From contig NZ_JACOFX010000014.1 in the NCBI RefSeq assembly GCF_014284125.1, positions 62,001 through 126,000 on the forward strand: 64,000 nucleotides of DNA, given 5' to 3'. This stretch comes from Undibacterium umbellatum. GTDB taxonomy: Bacteria > Pseudomonadota > Gammaproteobacteria > Burkholderiales > Burkholderiaceae_D. Both the position numbers and the translations under genes were made by a program. This document shows, piece by piece, positions 18,210 to 27,700 of the stretch (position 1 is its first letter; each line of letters begins with the position of its first letter). The notes under the pieces were generated by a model that was not told the DNA's origin, did not search any database, and worked only from the letters and a program-made list of their open reading frames with translations.

Positions 18210-18639
18210 ATTGTTCTCCAGGTTTGGGGTCAGGCCAGCTACGGTCTTTCCGTAACTGGGACTAGCTGGGATAAGCAACATGCATTTCCATCCTTTTATA
18301 GTTTCAGGAAGTTGAAAATGGTATTTGCGTGCAATCCATGTGCTTTAAGATAGCAATAAATATGTCACTTGAAAAGTATTATTAATTATTTTTTTTGGAA
18401 ATTAGGCTTCTTGTGCATGGCAGGCATGGACTTTTTTCGGATAAGTTCAGGAAGATAAATAGTTTTGGCATGGAGATCATGCTGCCAAATATCAGTCTTA
18501 AGGAGAATGGGCGCCGTGCTTGCTGGCAATTTATAGCCCCAAAGTTGGCAGAATCAATGACAATGATGTGATTGCTAGTAAAAAGTATTATCATTGCACC
18601 TAAAAGGTAAATTGATTTGCTAATCTATAAGGTGTTGTA
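18210..18639. other. AT-rich divergent promoter region
   Basis: No gene seen. The stretch separates the divergent TonB and response-regulator genes and must hold both promoters. The motif AAAGTATTAT occurs at about 18376 and again at about 18584. I could not assign a known operator; the sequence is only loosely Fur-like. Confidence 0.4.
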
Positions 18640-19284
18640 ATGATGCAAAATGGCATAAGAGTATTGCTGGCGGATGATCATCCCATCGTGATGACAGGCT
18701 TTGCCATGTCTCTCAATAATCTGGGTATCAAGGTGCTGGGGCAGGCCAAAACGCCGCAAGAGGCATTTGAGCAATATGCTGCCTTGCAGCCAGACGTGGT
18801 AATACTGGACATACGCTTTGGAGCAGACCTGACGGGCCTGGATGTCGCCCGCGATATTCTGGCGCAATATGCCGATGCCAGGATTATTTTCCTCAGTCAG
18901 TTTGATCAGGATGCATTGATCAAGGAGGCTTACCGCCTGGGAGCAAAGGCCTTTGTGACCAAGGATTGTGATCCAGCAGATCTGGCGACCGCGGTGCAGC
19001 GTGCCCACCAGGGTGAATTGTATTTCTTGCCGCAGATCGCTGAGCGGCTGGCAAATTTATCAGTGCGCGGTGATGAGTCGCCACAATCGCTGCTCAATGA
19101 GCGTGATCTGGAAATTTTCAAGCTCATGGCAGAAGGTCTGACCAATGCCGAGATCGCCGAAAGACTGGATTTGTCCTTGAAGACCATCAGCAATGTCAGT
19201 CAAACCATCAAGGAGAAACTGGGCGTACACCGTCCTGCCTATATTACCAAGCTGGCAGTCAAACATGGCCTGATTGCGCCATGA
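18640..19284 (+). CDS. NarL/FixJ family response regulator
   Basis: A 214-residue regulator with a receiver domain (acidic pocket ADDH at 11-14, phosphorylation site D57 in VVILDIRF, lysine in FVTKDC) and a C-terminal LuxR-type helix-turn-helix (LMAEGLTNAEIAERLDLSLKTISN). AAGGTG lies before a double ATG; the first is taken as start. The partner kinase begins 52 nt downstream. Target genes are unknown. Confidence 0.92.
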   Translation: MMQNGIRVLLADDHPIVMTGFAMSLNNLGIKVLGQAKTPQEAFEQYAALQPDVVILDIRFGADLTGLDVARDILAQYADARIIFLSQFDQDALIKEAYRLGAKAFVTKDCDPADLATAVQRAHQGELYFLPQIAERLANLSVRGDESPQSLLNERDLEIFKLMAEGLTNAEIAERLDLSLKTISNVSQTIKEKLGVHRPAYITKLAVKHGLIAP

Positions 19285-19336
19285 TGCAGTTGAAGGTACA
19301 GGCAAGCTTGCAGACTAACGCGCAGGCAGAGGCGCA

Positions 19337-20863
19337 ATGAATTTGTCTGCGCTACTCTGGCGCAACTGGAATTTGCGCTCGCGCCTCTTGCTGATCATCT
19401 TGCTGCCAGTGATCTATATGTTTTGTTCCATGGTCTGGTACACCTACCATTCCAGACTGGAAGAAGGCAAAGGCGAGTTGGCAGAGCGCGCCTATGTGGT
19501 ATCGACTGCACTGGCAGAAAGTGTGGAATACAATCTGCTGACCAGGAACCTGGCCGGGCTGAAAAGCACCATGACCGATGTCATGCTGTCAGATCGCAGC
19601 ATCTACAGAATTGATGTGCTTGATGCTGACAGGACTCATGTTTTGCATGTTATTTCTTCTGAAAAAGCCCTCAGCACGGAACGCTTTGTCGAAGTTCCGG
19701 TCAGACGTCAACTGGTGTGGGTTAATTTGCTTAACGACGCACAAAATGTCAGGGCAGATGGTTTGGCGCTGGATGCAGGCAAGGCCGATGGAAAAAATGC
19801 CGCAAAAAATGCCAGTGTATTAGGCTACGTCAGAGTCACCATGACGGCTACGCGCATGCTGGCCAGGCATAGTCAGCGTTTCATGTTTGAGCTGGCCATC
19901 AGTGCGCTGGCCTTGTTTGTAAGTGCCGTGCTGGCCGTCTACTTGTCGCTGAGTTTGACGCATCCCTTGCAGATGGCGATAGAAACCCTGCGCGAAATAC
20001 GGGAGGGTGATTATTCCAGTACACTGGAAGTGACTACCGGTGGAGAGATAGGTGATTTGCAGACTTCCATCAATGCCATGTCGGTCAGCCTGCAGCAAGC
20101 CAAACAAGACCTGGAAAACAAGGTACAGGAAAGAACGCAGGACTTGATGGCATCCCGCAACGAAGCCTTGAAAGCCAATGCAGAAAAACGCAAGCTGATA
20201 CAAAAAGTGCATAGCATAGTGGAAGATGAACGCAAAAGCATTGCCATAGAAATTCATGATGAACTGAATGCTTCACTGATTGCTGCCAGACTAGAGGCAC
20301 AGCGCATACAACACCTGGCCGCACAGATAGAAACGAGCGAAGTCAATGGTGAAGCCGCAGGCGAAATTCAGGAGCGCGCCAAAGCCATCACCAAGATGAC
20401 TCTGGATTTATACGCAAATGGCCGTAATCTGGTCAGGCGCCTGCGCCCTGAAGTGCTGGACATGCTGGGTTTGCAGGGAGCTGTGGAAGATATGCTCAGG
20501 CATTACAACAGCAATGCACAAGGCTGCCAGTTTCATTTTGATAGCGAAGGTGATTTTTCAGGGCTCGATAGCGGCCTGGCGATTTCAGTCTACCGCATCA
20601 TACAAGAGGCTTTGTCCAACGTCATGAAGCATGCGCAAGCGACGCAGGTAGAAGTGGCTTTGACCATGCTGGAAGCGCAGCACAGTTTGCAGATAGAAGT
20701 CAGTGACAATGGCCAGGGTTTTGATATTCACCATAGTTCAGCAGGGATAGGTATTACAGGCATGCGTGAGCGCGTGGCTGCCTTTCATGGTGAGATTGAT
20801 TTGCAATCGTCGGCAGAAGAGGGTACGCAGCTCATCATACGTTTCCCTGTGGCTACAACTTGA
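19337..20863 (+). CDS. NarX/DesK-type membrane sensor histidine kinase
   Basis: A 508-residue kinase, partner of the upstream NarL-type regulator. Transmembrane helices near residues 17-35 and 178-202 enclose a periplasmic sensor of about 140 residues, then a HAMP domain, a coiled coil, a HisKA_3 dimerisation domain with the phospho-acceptor H in IEIHDELNASL, and a HATPase domain (NVMKHAQAT, DNGQGFD, GIGITGMRERV). The signal is unknown. Confidence 0.92.
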   Translation: MNLSALLWRNWNLRSRLLLIILLPVIYMFCSMVWYTYHSRLEEGKGELAERAYVVSTALAESVEYNLLTRNLAGLKSTMTDVMLSDRSIYRIDVLDADRTHVLHVISSEKALSTERFVEVPVRRQLVWVNLLNDAQNVRADGLALDAGKADGKNAAKNASVLGYVRVTMTATRMLARHSQRFMFELAISALALFVSAVLAVYLSLSLTHPLQMAIETLREIREGDYSSTLEVTTGGEIGDLQTSINAMSVSLQQAKQDLENKVQERTQDLMASRNEALKANAEKRKLIQKVHSIVEDERKSIAIEIHDELNASLIAARLEAQRIQHLAAQIETSEVNGEAAGEIQERAKAITKMTLDLYANGRNLVRRLRPEVLDMLGLQGAVEDMLRHYNSNAQGCQFHFDSEGDFSGLDSGLAISVYRIIQEALSNVMKHAQATQVEVALTMLEAQHSLQIEVSDNGQGFDIHHSSAGIGITGMRERVAAFHGEIDLQSSAEEGTQLIIRFPVATT

Positions 20864-20942
20864 GTGCAGGGGATGATAAATATGGCTAAAGCAAGCAAGC
20901 CTGTTTTTTTGTTGTGAGTGAATTTTTAAACGGATAAGCAAG

Positions 20943-21215
20943 ATGAAGCGCTTGTTGAAAATTTTTCTGGCCATCATGCTGCTAACAGCATGCGTCGGCA
21001 TTGCGATACTGCAGAACTGGATTTCTGATCCTGCCGATGCCTACCTGGTTTTCTTTGCCGTGTTTGCAGTTTTCACTATCTGGGTAATCTTCAAGGTACT
21101 TACTACCGTTTTCCGCCACAATGAAAGCTTGATTGCATGTCCGAAATGCAAAATGCGTACAGATAGCCTGAGAGAAGAATGTATGTGGTGTGATCAGGGG
21201 CTGCCCGAAAGTTAA
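20943..21215 (+). CDS. Small membrane protein with C-terminal zinc ribbon
   Basis: Ninety residues: two transmembrane segments (about 5-23 and 34-55) followed by a cytoplasmic CPKC-x12-CMWC pair that should bind one zinc ion. No named family recognised. It follows the sensor kinase by 79 nt and may be part of the same transcript. A strong hairpin lies just after the stop codon. Confidence 0.7.
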   Translation: MKRLLKIFLAIMLLTACVGIAILQNWISDPADAYLVFFAVFAVFTIWVIFKVLTTVFRHNESLIACPKCKMRTDSLREECMWCDQGLPES

Positions 21216-21220
21216 GAAAT

Positions 21221-21252
21221 CGAAGCACAACATCCTGAGATGTTGTGCTTCG
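21221..21252. terminator. Strong hairpin between convergent genes
   Basis: A perfect 14-bp stem (21221-21234 and 21239-21252) with a CTGA loop sits between the stop codons of the zinc-ribbon gene and the ABC-F gene. No T-run follows on the plus strand and only a weak one on the minus strand, so it is a likely but atypical bidirectional terminator. Confidence 0.6.
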
Positions 21253-21317
21253 TGCCGATCTATGCGAATCAAAAAGAGTATGCAGGAAGCCGTGTCAACA
21301 GGCTGTCTTTAGCAAAC

Positions 21318-23063
21318 TTAATCCAGCCCCAGCAAGCTATTCAAGCCAGACATTTCTTCACGCCACAGGACTTGCTGTTGCACTTTTTGGTGCCTGGGTT
21401 TGCGTGCAAGATCTGCTTGCAGCAATTCCTCCAGTTCACACAATCTTTGCAAAGCCAGTTCGGTGTCATTGATAACAGGCTCCGCAACTTTGACAGTTCC
21501 TGCAACATGCCCTTGCAGTTCTGAACCTGGAGAGGGTTTATTGCGCAAACACTGGTAAGCGCTTTCTGCATCCAGCCATCTTTCCAGATGGCCATCCTGG
21601 ACCACCCAGAATTCCTGGCAACTTTGCTCTATCAAATCCCGGTCGTGTGATACCAGTAAAAAGGCGCCAGCAAATCCCGCCAGCGCGGCTGTCAATTCCT
21701 GCTTGCCCTGCATGTCCAGATGATTGGTAGGTTCATCCAGAAACAGTAGATGATAGCTGGCCATCGATAGTGCCAGGAATAACAGGCGCGCTCTTTCACC
21801 ACCACTCAGCGATGCCACTTTTTGCTGATGCCGGTGATACGGGAAGCCTGCCGAAATCAGGGCCTGCTTGCGCGCAAGCTCTGTTCTGGCAGTCTCCGAG
21901 CTGGCGACAAAGGGATAGAGCGCTTCTGGCAGGCTGGCATCACTGTTGAGCTGCTGCAAAGACTGGTCGTAATAACCTATTTGCGCTGCCGCATGCCAGC
22001 GTATTTGTGAAGAAATTTCTCCTGACAGTATCGCTTGCCAGCATTGCCTGAGCAGGGAAGATTTGCCTGTGCCGTTCGCGCCCAGCAAAGCGATTTTGTT
22101 GCCCGGTCGTATGCTGAATTGCTCCAGCATGAATAAACCAGGCAAGTCCGGCATGGCTCTGACGGTCAGGTTTTCCAGTTGCAGCAAATGATTGGCCGCT
22201 GAAGCCTTGCCATGCAATTGCAAAGTCCAGGGCTGGCCTTCTGTGACAGTGGTTTGTTCTTCCTTTAGCCGGTCAGCGCGTCTTTGCATGGTCTTGGCTT
22301 TGCGTGCCAGTTTTTCATTGTCGTAGACACTGCCCCAGATAGCCAGACGCTTGCTACTGGCAGTCACACGGTCTATCTCTGATTGCTCGGCGTCACGCCT
22401 GGCCTGTGCTGCTTCATCTGCCAGAGCCAGAGACTGCAGGGCTTCTGAGCATGGCTGGTCGAAACAAGTGATTTGCCTGTCACGCAAGATCCAGCTTTGT
22501 CGTGTCACACGGTTCAACAGGCGCTGATCATGTGACACCAGCACGAAAGCGCCTTTCCAATTCAGCAAGAATTCTTCCAGCCATAACAAAGATGGCAAGT
22601 CGAGGTGATTGCTGGGTTCATCCAGCAGCAAAAGATTAGGGTCGCGCAGCAAGGCACGCCCCAACAGCAAGCGGGTATGCTGACCACCGGATAGTGATTG
22701 TACTGGGACTTCAGCAGTGGCAGCATCGATGCCCAGCTCGTGCAAGAGGCTGTCAACGCGCCAGTGCAATTCCGGCATGTCGTCTATGGCATCTAGCATG
22801 GCATTGTAGAGGCTGAGCGCATGCAGGGCAGGTGGTAAATGTTGCTCCACATATTGCAGACGACATAGTCGTGCCATTTGTATGCCACCGCTATTGGCGC
22901 TGCGTTGTCCGGCCAACAAGGAAAGCAGGGTGGACTTGCCGCTGCCATTGTGGCCTATCAAGCCTATGCGCTGGCCAACTTGCAGGGTGAAGTTAAGATC
23001 CTGGAATAAAACGCCGTGGGTGGTTTCCAGTTGTAATGCTTGTGAAGATAATAAGGTAGTCAT
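21318..23063 (-). CDS. ABC-F family ATPase (ribosome-associated type)
   Basis: A 581-residue protein with two ABC domains and no membrane segments. Domain 1 has GHNGSGKST, LSGGQ and LLLLDEPSNHLDLPS; domain 2 has GANGTGKSS, LSGGE and LLFLDEPTNHLDMQG. The linker near residues 235-290 is rich in charged residues (KLARKAKTMQRRADRLKEE). ABC-F proteins act on the ribosomal E site in translation control or antibiotic protection; which applies here cannot be told. The ATG at 23063 (MTTLLSSQA) is taken because upstream in-frame codons lack a ribosome binding site. A short open frame with a perfect Shine-Dalgarno sequence lies 109 nt upstream. Confidence 0.9.
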   Translation of the reverse strand: MTTLLSSQALQLETTHGVLFQDLNFTLQVGQRIGLIGHNGSGKSTLLSLLAGQRSANSGGIQMARLCRLQYVEQHLPPALHALSLYNAMLDAIDDMPELHWRVDSLLHELGIDAATAEVPVQSLSGGQHTRLLLGRALLRDPNLLLLDEPSNHLDLPSLLWLEEFLLNWKGAFVLVSHDQRLLNRVTRQSWILRDRQITCFDQPCSEALQSLALADEAAQARRDAEQSEIDRVTASSKRLAIWGSVYDNEKLARKAKTMQRRADRLKEEQTTVTEGQPWTLQLHGKASAANHLLQLENLTVRAMPDLPGLFMLEQFSIRPGNKIALLGANGTGKSSLLRQCWQAILSGEISSQIRWHAAAQIGYYDQSLQQLNSDASLPEALYPFVASSETARTELARKQALISAGFPYHRHQQKVASLSGGERARLLFLALSMASYHLLFLDEPTNHLDMQGKQELTAALAGFAGAFLLVSHDRDLIEQSCQEFWVVQDGHLERWLDAESAYQCLRNKPSPGSELQGHVAGTVKVAEPVINDTELALQRLCELEELLQADLARKPRHQKVQQQVLWREEMSGLNSLLGLD

Positions 23064-23171
23064 GCTCTTGTCTTTGATTTGGGATGCAAGCATCCACGTC
23101 AACAGGAGCGCTAACGATATGAGCCGAGAACAGGCCCGGAGGGTAAGTGGGATAAATGTGCTCTCGTCTGA

Positions 23172-23258
23172 TTATCGCAGCGCGATGGAACCGGGACAAG
23201 AGTGGGCAAATATACCAAAGTTAGATACGCGCCAAACTGCGTATTTAATTACTTCCAT
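23172..23258 (-). CDS. Candidate 28-residue leader peptide of the ABC-F gene
   Basis: On the minus strand AAAGGAGG stands 4 nt before an ATG that opens a 28-codon frame (MEVIKYAVWR... to a TAA at 23172). This is by far the best ribosome binding site in the region, and the ABC-F start lies 109 nt further on. An inverted repeat with GGATGC/GCATCC arms is found at 23082-23095, just before the ABC-F ribosome binding site. The arrangement resembles leader-peptide control known for several ABC-F resistance genes. The rest of the 23064-23388 gap holds a short GC-rich hairpin at 23318-23337. Confidence 0.55.
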   Translation of the reverse strand: MEVIKYAVWRVSNFGIFAHSCPGSIALR

Positions 23259-23388
23259 GTTTCCTCCTTTCTGTAAAAAGAAGTTGATCGAAACTCGATT
23301 TTATTGAAGTTTTCTGTGCGGGGCAAGTTCGCCCCGCTTACTTTCTCACTTGTCGGCTCACTTACCTGAACGCGCACTTGCCGCATAA

Positions 23389-24255
23389 TCATGCTGAAAT
23401 ACCAACCGTCAGTGTGACGACATAGCCCATGCTGGCACTGCCAGTAACGCTGACCATTTGCAGGCCGGTGCCATCGCTGAAGACATTGTCAGTTGCATAG
23501 CTGATACGCGAGAGATTGCGCACGCTGTTGGTGTAGCCAGTAGCCTGGTAGGCTTCATTTAAGGTTGTCATGGGGAAAGTGAATTGTGAAGTCTTGACCT
23601 TGTTAATGGCACTGCTAGTCTTGGTCAGACTGGGATAAACCTCGAAATGCACATGGGGCATGCGTCCGTCGTAGCAGCCAGGGAAAATCGTGGTAAAACT
23701 AACATTGCCGTTGCTATCGGTTTCTTGCACGCCGCGTAGATAGTTTTCTGCAGTGACGCCGGCTGAATACATGGAATAATTGCCATCACGGTCACAATGC
23801 CAGAGATAAATCGCGTATCCAGCCAGCGAAGCACAACTGCTTTTGGTATTCACCAGTTGCAGTTTGATTGTCAAAGGCACGCCTGCTGCCACACCACTTG
23901 CTCCCGCGATGCTGGAGCGTATGTCGCTGCGTACGATGCCAGACAATGTCAGGGAGTTGGCGATGCCGCCTGCATTGCTATTGCTGCCATCACCAGGGTA
24001 AGGGCCAGCAGTTTCTTCAGGGATGATGCTGCAAGAGGCGCTGCTGGCACCAGTCGTTGTACCGGTTGTCGTACTGGTCGTGGTACCGCTGCTGGTCGCT
24101 GCGCTTGTGGATGCCGTGCTGGCATCACTGCCGCCACAGCCCAGCAGGGTAATGGCGCCACCGGCTGATAGCCAGCGCAGCATTTTCCTGCGTGATGCTG
24201 CTGTTTGCATGAGAGTCTTAAGGTCGTTTTCCAGTTGGTTGCTATGCATATCCAT
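23389..24255 (-). CDS. Intradiol ring-cleavage dioxygenase-like lipoprotein
   Basis: A 288-residue protein of the intradiol dioxygenase family. The N-terminus has SRRKMLRWLSAGGAITLLGC, combining a twin-arginine motif with a lipobox, so it should be exported folded and lipid-anchored. A serine/threonine linker rich in TTTSTTTGTTTG follows. The catalytic domain keeps the usual signature: ETAGPYPGDG, IYLWHCDRDGNYSMY, and the iron-ligand region GCYDGRMPHVHFEVY with tyrosine and two histidines. The substrate (catechol-like aromatic) is not known, and no other aromatic-degradation gene is nearby. Confidence 0.88.
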   Translation of the reverse strand: MDMHSNQLENDLKTLMQTAASRRKMLRWLSAGGAITLLGCGGSDASTASTSAATSSGTTTSTTTGTTTGASSASCSIIPEETAGPYPGDGSNSNAGGIANSLTLSGIVRSDIRSSIAGASGVAAGVPLTIKLQLVNTKSSCASLAGYAIYLWHCDRDGNYSMYSAGVTAENYLRGVQETDSNGNVSFTTIFPGCYDGRMPHVHFEVYPSLTKTSSAINKVKTSQFTFPMTTLNEAYQATGYTNSVRNLSRISYATDNVFSDGTGLQMVSVTGSASMGYVVTLTVGISA

Positions 24256-24447
24256 GATGTCTTTTCCTGATGGGGGTGGGCTTGCTGCATTGTGTCGTGG
24301 CGGCTTGTTAAGCGCAGTAAAGCAAAGGTAAAGTTAGGTAAGGATTTTGTGTCATGTGCGAATGGGAGTGTAAAAGCAGGTAAATTTTTCCAGGTGCAGT
24401 GACGGCTTTGCTATCATCAAGACATAAAATTTACTGTCCTTCAAAAC

Positions 24448-25137
24448 ATGACCAAGGTATTGCTCGCAGACGATGATGTCGAACTGGTAGGGATGCTCAA
24501 GGAGTACCTTGAGCGTGAAGGCTTTGTCATTACGACAGCGTACGATGGTGAGCAGGCTGTGAAAGAAGCGCTGTCTGGCCAGCATGCGATTGTCGTGCTG
24601 GATGTCATGATGCCGCGCATGAATGGGATTGATGCCCTGCGCCGGATACGTGAACACAGCCGCATGCCAGTGCTGATGCTGACCGCCCGGGGGGACGATG
24701 TAGACCGCATTATCGGACTGGAACTGGGAGCCGACGACTATGTCCCCAAGCCTTGTACGCCGCGTGAATTACTGGCCAGACTCAGGGCAATCTTGCGACG
24801 CACAGAAATGGGCATGGCGGCTGACCAGGACAGGCAATGTCTGGTCGTAGGCGCACTGCAATTATGGCCGGGCCAGCGTCGGGCAGAATGGAATAACAAA
24901 TTGCTGGACCTGACCAGCACGGAATTCAGCTTGCTGGAACTGCTGGCCAGAAATGCCGGGCAAACCGTCAGCAAGAATGACTTGTCTGAACAAGGGCTAG
25001 GTCGCCCTCTCGCCAGATTTGACAGGAATATCGATGTCCACCTGAGCAGCATACGCCAGAAAATCAGTGCCTTTGCCGATGGCCGCACCATCATACAGAC
25101 AGTGTACCGCCAGGGTTACATGCTGACACGAGAGTGA
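24448..25137 (+). CDS. OmpR family response regulator, CpxR-like
   Basis: A 229-residue regulator: receiver domain with ADDD at 7-10, phospho-acceptor D52 in VVLDVMMPRMNG and the KPC lysine near 102, followed by a winged-helix DNA-binding domain (LTSTEFSLLELLARNAG, VDVHLSSIRQKI-like segment, TVYRQGYML). The layout and LGADDYVPKPCTPRELLARLR-type linker resemble CpxR. The stop overlaps the kinase frame, so the two are coupled. Confidence 0.9.
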   Translation: MTKVLLADDDVELVGMLKEYLEREGFVITTAYDGEQAVKEALSGQHAIVVLDVMMPRMNGIDALRRIREHSRMPVLMLTARGDDVDRIIGLELGADDYVPKPCTPRELLARLRAILRRTEMGMAADQDRQCLVVGALQLWPGQRRAEWNNKLLDLTSTEFSLLELLARNAGQTVSKNDLSEQGLGRPLARFDRNIDVHLSSIRQKISAFADGRTIIQTVYRQGYMLTRE

Positions 25138-25139
25138 GT

Positions 25140-26333
25140 ATGCTAAAACTGGGACGACTATTCTGGAAATTCTTTTTCTTCATCTGGCTGGCGCAGTTGA
25201 CCGCAATCGCCGGTATCAGCATCACTTTCTGGATCAAACACAGCAACGAAGAACTTGCCAGATCAGCCGCCACGAGCATGAATGCCAGCAAACTCGTGGA
25301 AGAGGGGCGCTATGGACCAGGCCCAGGGCGAGTTTTCCATCACGGTGAAGGCCCTGGGAAACCACCTGGCGATTTTGCGTCGCCAGCAATGGGGAAACGC
25401 AAACCGCCACCTGATAACGGCGGGATGCGCACTCTGATCCCCATGACATGTGCTTTGCTAGCCAGCTTGCTGTTTGCAGCTTTGATGGCCTGGTATATGT
25501 CCAAACCCATACGCAGGCTGAGTGAAGCATTTCAGGCGCTGGCGGGTGGCAAGCTGCATGCGCGCATAGGAGACAGCATGGGACAGCGCAAGGACGAGCT
25601 GACTGAACTTGGCCGCGACTTTGACCGCATGGCCGAGCAATTGACAGGCGCCTTGCAAAATCAGCGCCGTCTTTTGCACGATGTCTCGCACGAACTGCGT
25701 TCACCACTAGCACGTTTGCAGGCTGCTATCGGTCTGGCCCGCCAGCAGCCCGACAAGGCTGAAGAGTACATGGTACGTATGGACAGGGAAGCCGTGCGCA
25801 TGGACAAACTGGTGGGCGAAATCCTGACCCTGTCGCGCCTCGAAGCAGGCGCGCAAGCCGGGCAAGACTTGATCTATATGGATGAGTTATTTGCCGAGCT
25901 GACCGACAATGCACAGTTTGAAGCCAGCAATGCAGGCAAAGTTTTCAAGGTTGCATTTTCTGCTGATGAAATCAGCAAGACTTGTGTGCGGGGCAGTTAT
26001 GAACTGCTACATCGAGCGCTGGAAAATGTCTTGCGCAATGCCATCCGGCATACCGCGCCAGATACTGCCGTGAGTTTGCAGGCACACGTCAAGCAGGGGC
26101 AACTGCATATTCAGGTGCTGGATGAAGGAAGTGGTGTGCCGGAAGCTGAATTGCAGAGCATCTTCCAGCCTTTTTATCGCAGTGTGCTGGCAGAACATAC
26201 CGGTGATGGTTATGGCCTGGGTCTGGCGATTACCCAGCGGGTGATACTGGCACACGCTGGCAGCATTACTGCCAGCAATCGCCAGCCTGCTGGACTCTGC
26301 ATGCAGATGATACTGCCAGTTGCCTTTGCTTAG
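25140..26333 (+). CDS. CpxA-like sensor histidine kinase
   Basis: A 397-residue membrane kinase. Two transmembrane helices (about residues 8-30 and 95-115) flank a short periplasmic region rich in glycine, proline and histidine (GPGPGRVFHHGEGPGKPPG). HAMP, HisKA (H in LLHDVSHELRSPLARLQ) and HATPase (NVLRNAIRHT, GYGLGLAI) domains follow. The His-rich sensor could bind metal (inference). The ATG at 25140 is used; a GTG at 25134 overlapping the regulator stop is also possible. Its last 4 nt overlap the convergent kinase gene. Confidence 0.9.
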   Translation: MLKLGRLFWKFFFFIWLAQLTAIAGISITFWIKHSNEELARSAATSMNASKLVEEGRYGPGPGRVFHHGEGPGKPPGDFASPAMGKRKPPPDNGGMRTLIPMTCALLASLLFAALMAWYMSKPIRRLSEAFQALAGGKLHARIGDSMGQRKDELTELGRDFDRMAEQLTGALQNQRRLLHDVSHELRSPLARLQAAIGLARQQPDKAEEYMVRMDREAVRMDKLVGEILTLSRLEAGAQAGQDLIYMDELFAELTDNAQFEASNAGKVFKVAFSADEISKTCVRGSYELLHRALENVLRNAIRHTAPDTAVSLQAHVKQGQLHIQVLDEGSGVPEAELQSIFQPFYRSVLAEHTGDGYGLGLAITQRVILAHAGSITASNRQPAGLCMQMILPVAFA

Positions 26334-27700
26334 GTTGGCAAAGGCAAGAACAGGCTGACTGTCAAACCGCCCCCTTCACGGTTTTGCAGGCTGATCCTGC
26401 CACCATGGGCTTCGATGATTTCACGCACCAGTGCCAGCCCCAGACCTGTGCCGCTGCGTTTGGTGGAATAGAAGGGGATCAGGGCATTCGACATCACTGT
26501 ATCTGTCATACCGCTGCCCCTGTCCATGACTTCTATGCGCGTTACGCCTTGCAATGCCCTGATGCTGAGGCTGACATCATCGGCCCGGGAGCCAGATTCA
26601 TGGGCATTCTTCAAGAGGTTCAGCAAGGCATGTTCCATCTGCGCACGGTCCATGCTGACGACTTCATCCGGCAGGCTGTCAACGACGGTGAAAATGACTT
26701 GCGACTTCAAGCCTGCAATGAAGCTGTGCCAGTGCGTGCTTTCCAGCCTGGGTGTCGGCAATTTGGCGAAGCGTGCATAACCATCGATAAAACTTTCCAG
26801 ATGGCGGGTACGTTCCTCTATGGTCTGCAAGATGCCGGGCAGGCGTTCAGTCTGCCCACGCCCTACAAGTACGGCAGCAGAATTTGCCAGCGAGGCAATG
26901 GGTGCGAGCGAATTATTCAATTCATGGCTGATCACACGTATGACTTTTTTCCAGGTCTGCACTTCCTGGCGACGCAACTCCACCGTCAAATGGCGAAGCA
27001 GGAATAATTCATGGTGACGGCCATTCAGGCTGAAGTGGCGGCGTGCCAGATGATAAACTTCTTCCTCCTCTTCCGGGTCTTTGGCTGCGACAGTGAACAG
27101 GCCATCGCCACCGCGCAGTATGGCTTCTCGCAATGAGGCCGAAACTTGCATCATCACTTCATTGAAGCTGAAACCTTCCAGCTTGCGACCCTGGTTCAGT
27201 AATTGTCTGGCAGCGATATTGGCAAACACGATGGGCCCGTGGTCAGCTACCAGCATCATTGCTACCGGGGTATTCTGCACCATGGTATCAAGCAGTAATT
27301 CGCGCTGGACCAGATCCAGTCTTTGCTTGCGCAAGACATCACCCAATGCATTGTGGGCATCCACCAACTCACCCAGTTCATCTTTCAAGGGCCAGTGCAC
27401 ACCGATGGAAAAGTCATTGTCCTGATAACTGATGACCGTGCCAGCCAGGGTATGGAACAAACGTATCATGTCGAGCAACTGGCTGCGCATCATGCCGACC
27501 CCCAGCGGCAAGATGATCAGCAGGCTGAGGCCAGCAGCCAGCCAGATTTGATCTGGCAGCAAATGCAGCATCAGCATGCTGATGGCGACTGCCAGCAACA
27601 ATATTGCCACCATCAACAAACTAAGACGAGTCAATATGGAAAACAGCGAGCGTTTTCCAGGCACGCTGCCGCTGGCTGGTGGAGGTGTCTGGAAAGTCAT
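26330..27700 (-). CDS. NtrY-like sensor histidine kinase of the ABC-exporter operon
   Basis: A 456-residue kinase: two transmembrane helices near residues 26-70, a HAMP-like stretch, a PAS-like domain (about 135-235), a HisKA domain with H in VISHELNNSLAPIASL, and a HATPase domain (NLLKNAHESG, DRGSGM, GTGLGLALVREI). It overlaps the upstream sigma-54 regulator gene by 4 nt, so they form a cognate pair. It is the last gene of an apparent six-gene unit for a MacB-like exporter. Confidence 0.9.
   Translation of the reverse strand: MTFQTPPPASGSVPGKRSLFSILTRLSLLMVAILLLAVAISMLMLHLLPDQIWLAAGLSLLIILPLGVGMMRSQLLDMIRLFHTLAGTVISYQDNDFSIGVHWPLKDELGELVDAHNALGDVLRKQRLDLVQRELLLDTMVQNTPVAMMLVADHGPIVFANIAARQLLNQGRKLEGFSFNEVMMQVSASLREAILRGGDGLFTVAAKDPEEEEEVYHLARRHFSLNGRHHELFLLRHLTVELRRQEVQTWKKVIRVISHELNNSLAPIASLANSAAVLVGRGQTERLPGILQTIEERTRHLESFIDGYARFAKLPTPRLESTHWHSFIAGLKSQVIFTVVDSLPDEVVSMDRAQMEHALLNLLKNAHESGSRADDVSLSIRALQGVTRIEVMDRGSGMTDTVMSNALIPFYSTKRSGTGLGLALVREIIEAHGGRISLQNREGGGLTVSLFLPLPT

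Noticed and set aside
18370-18600. Fur box upstream of tonB
   Set aside because: Only a loose match around the AAAGTATTAT repeats; not enough to call.
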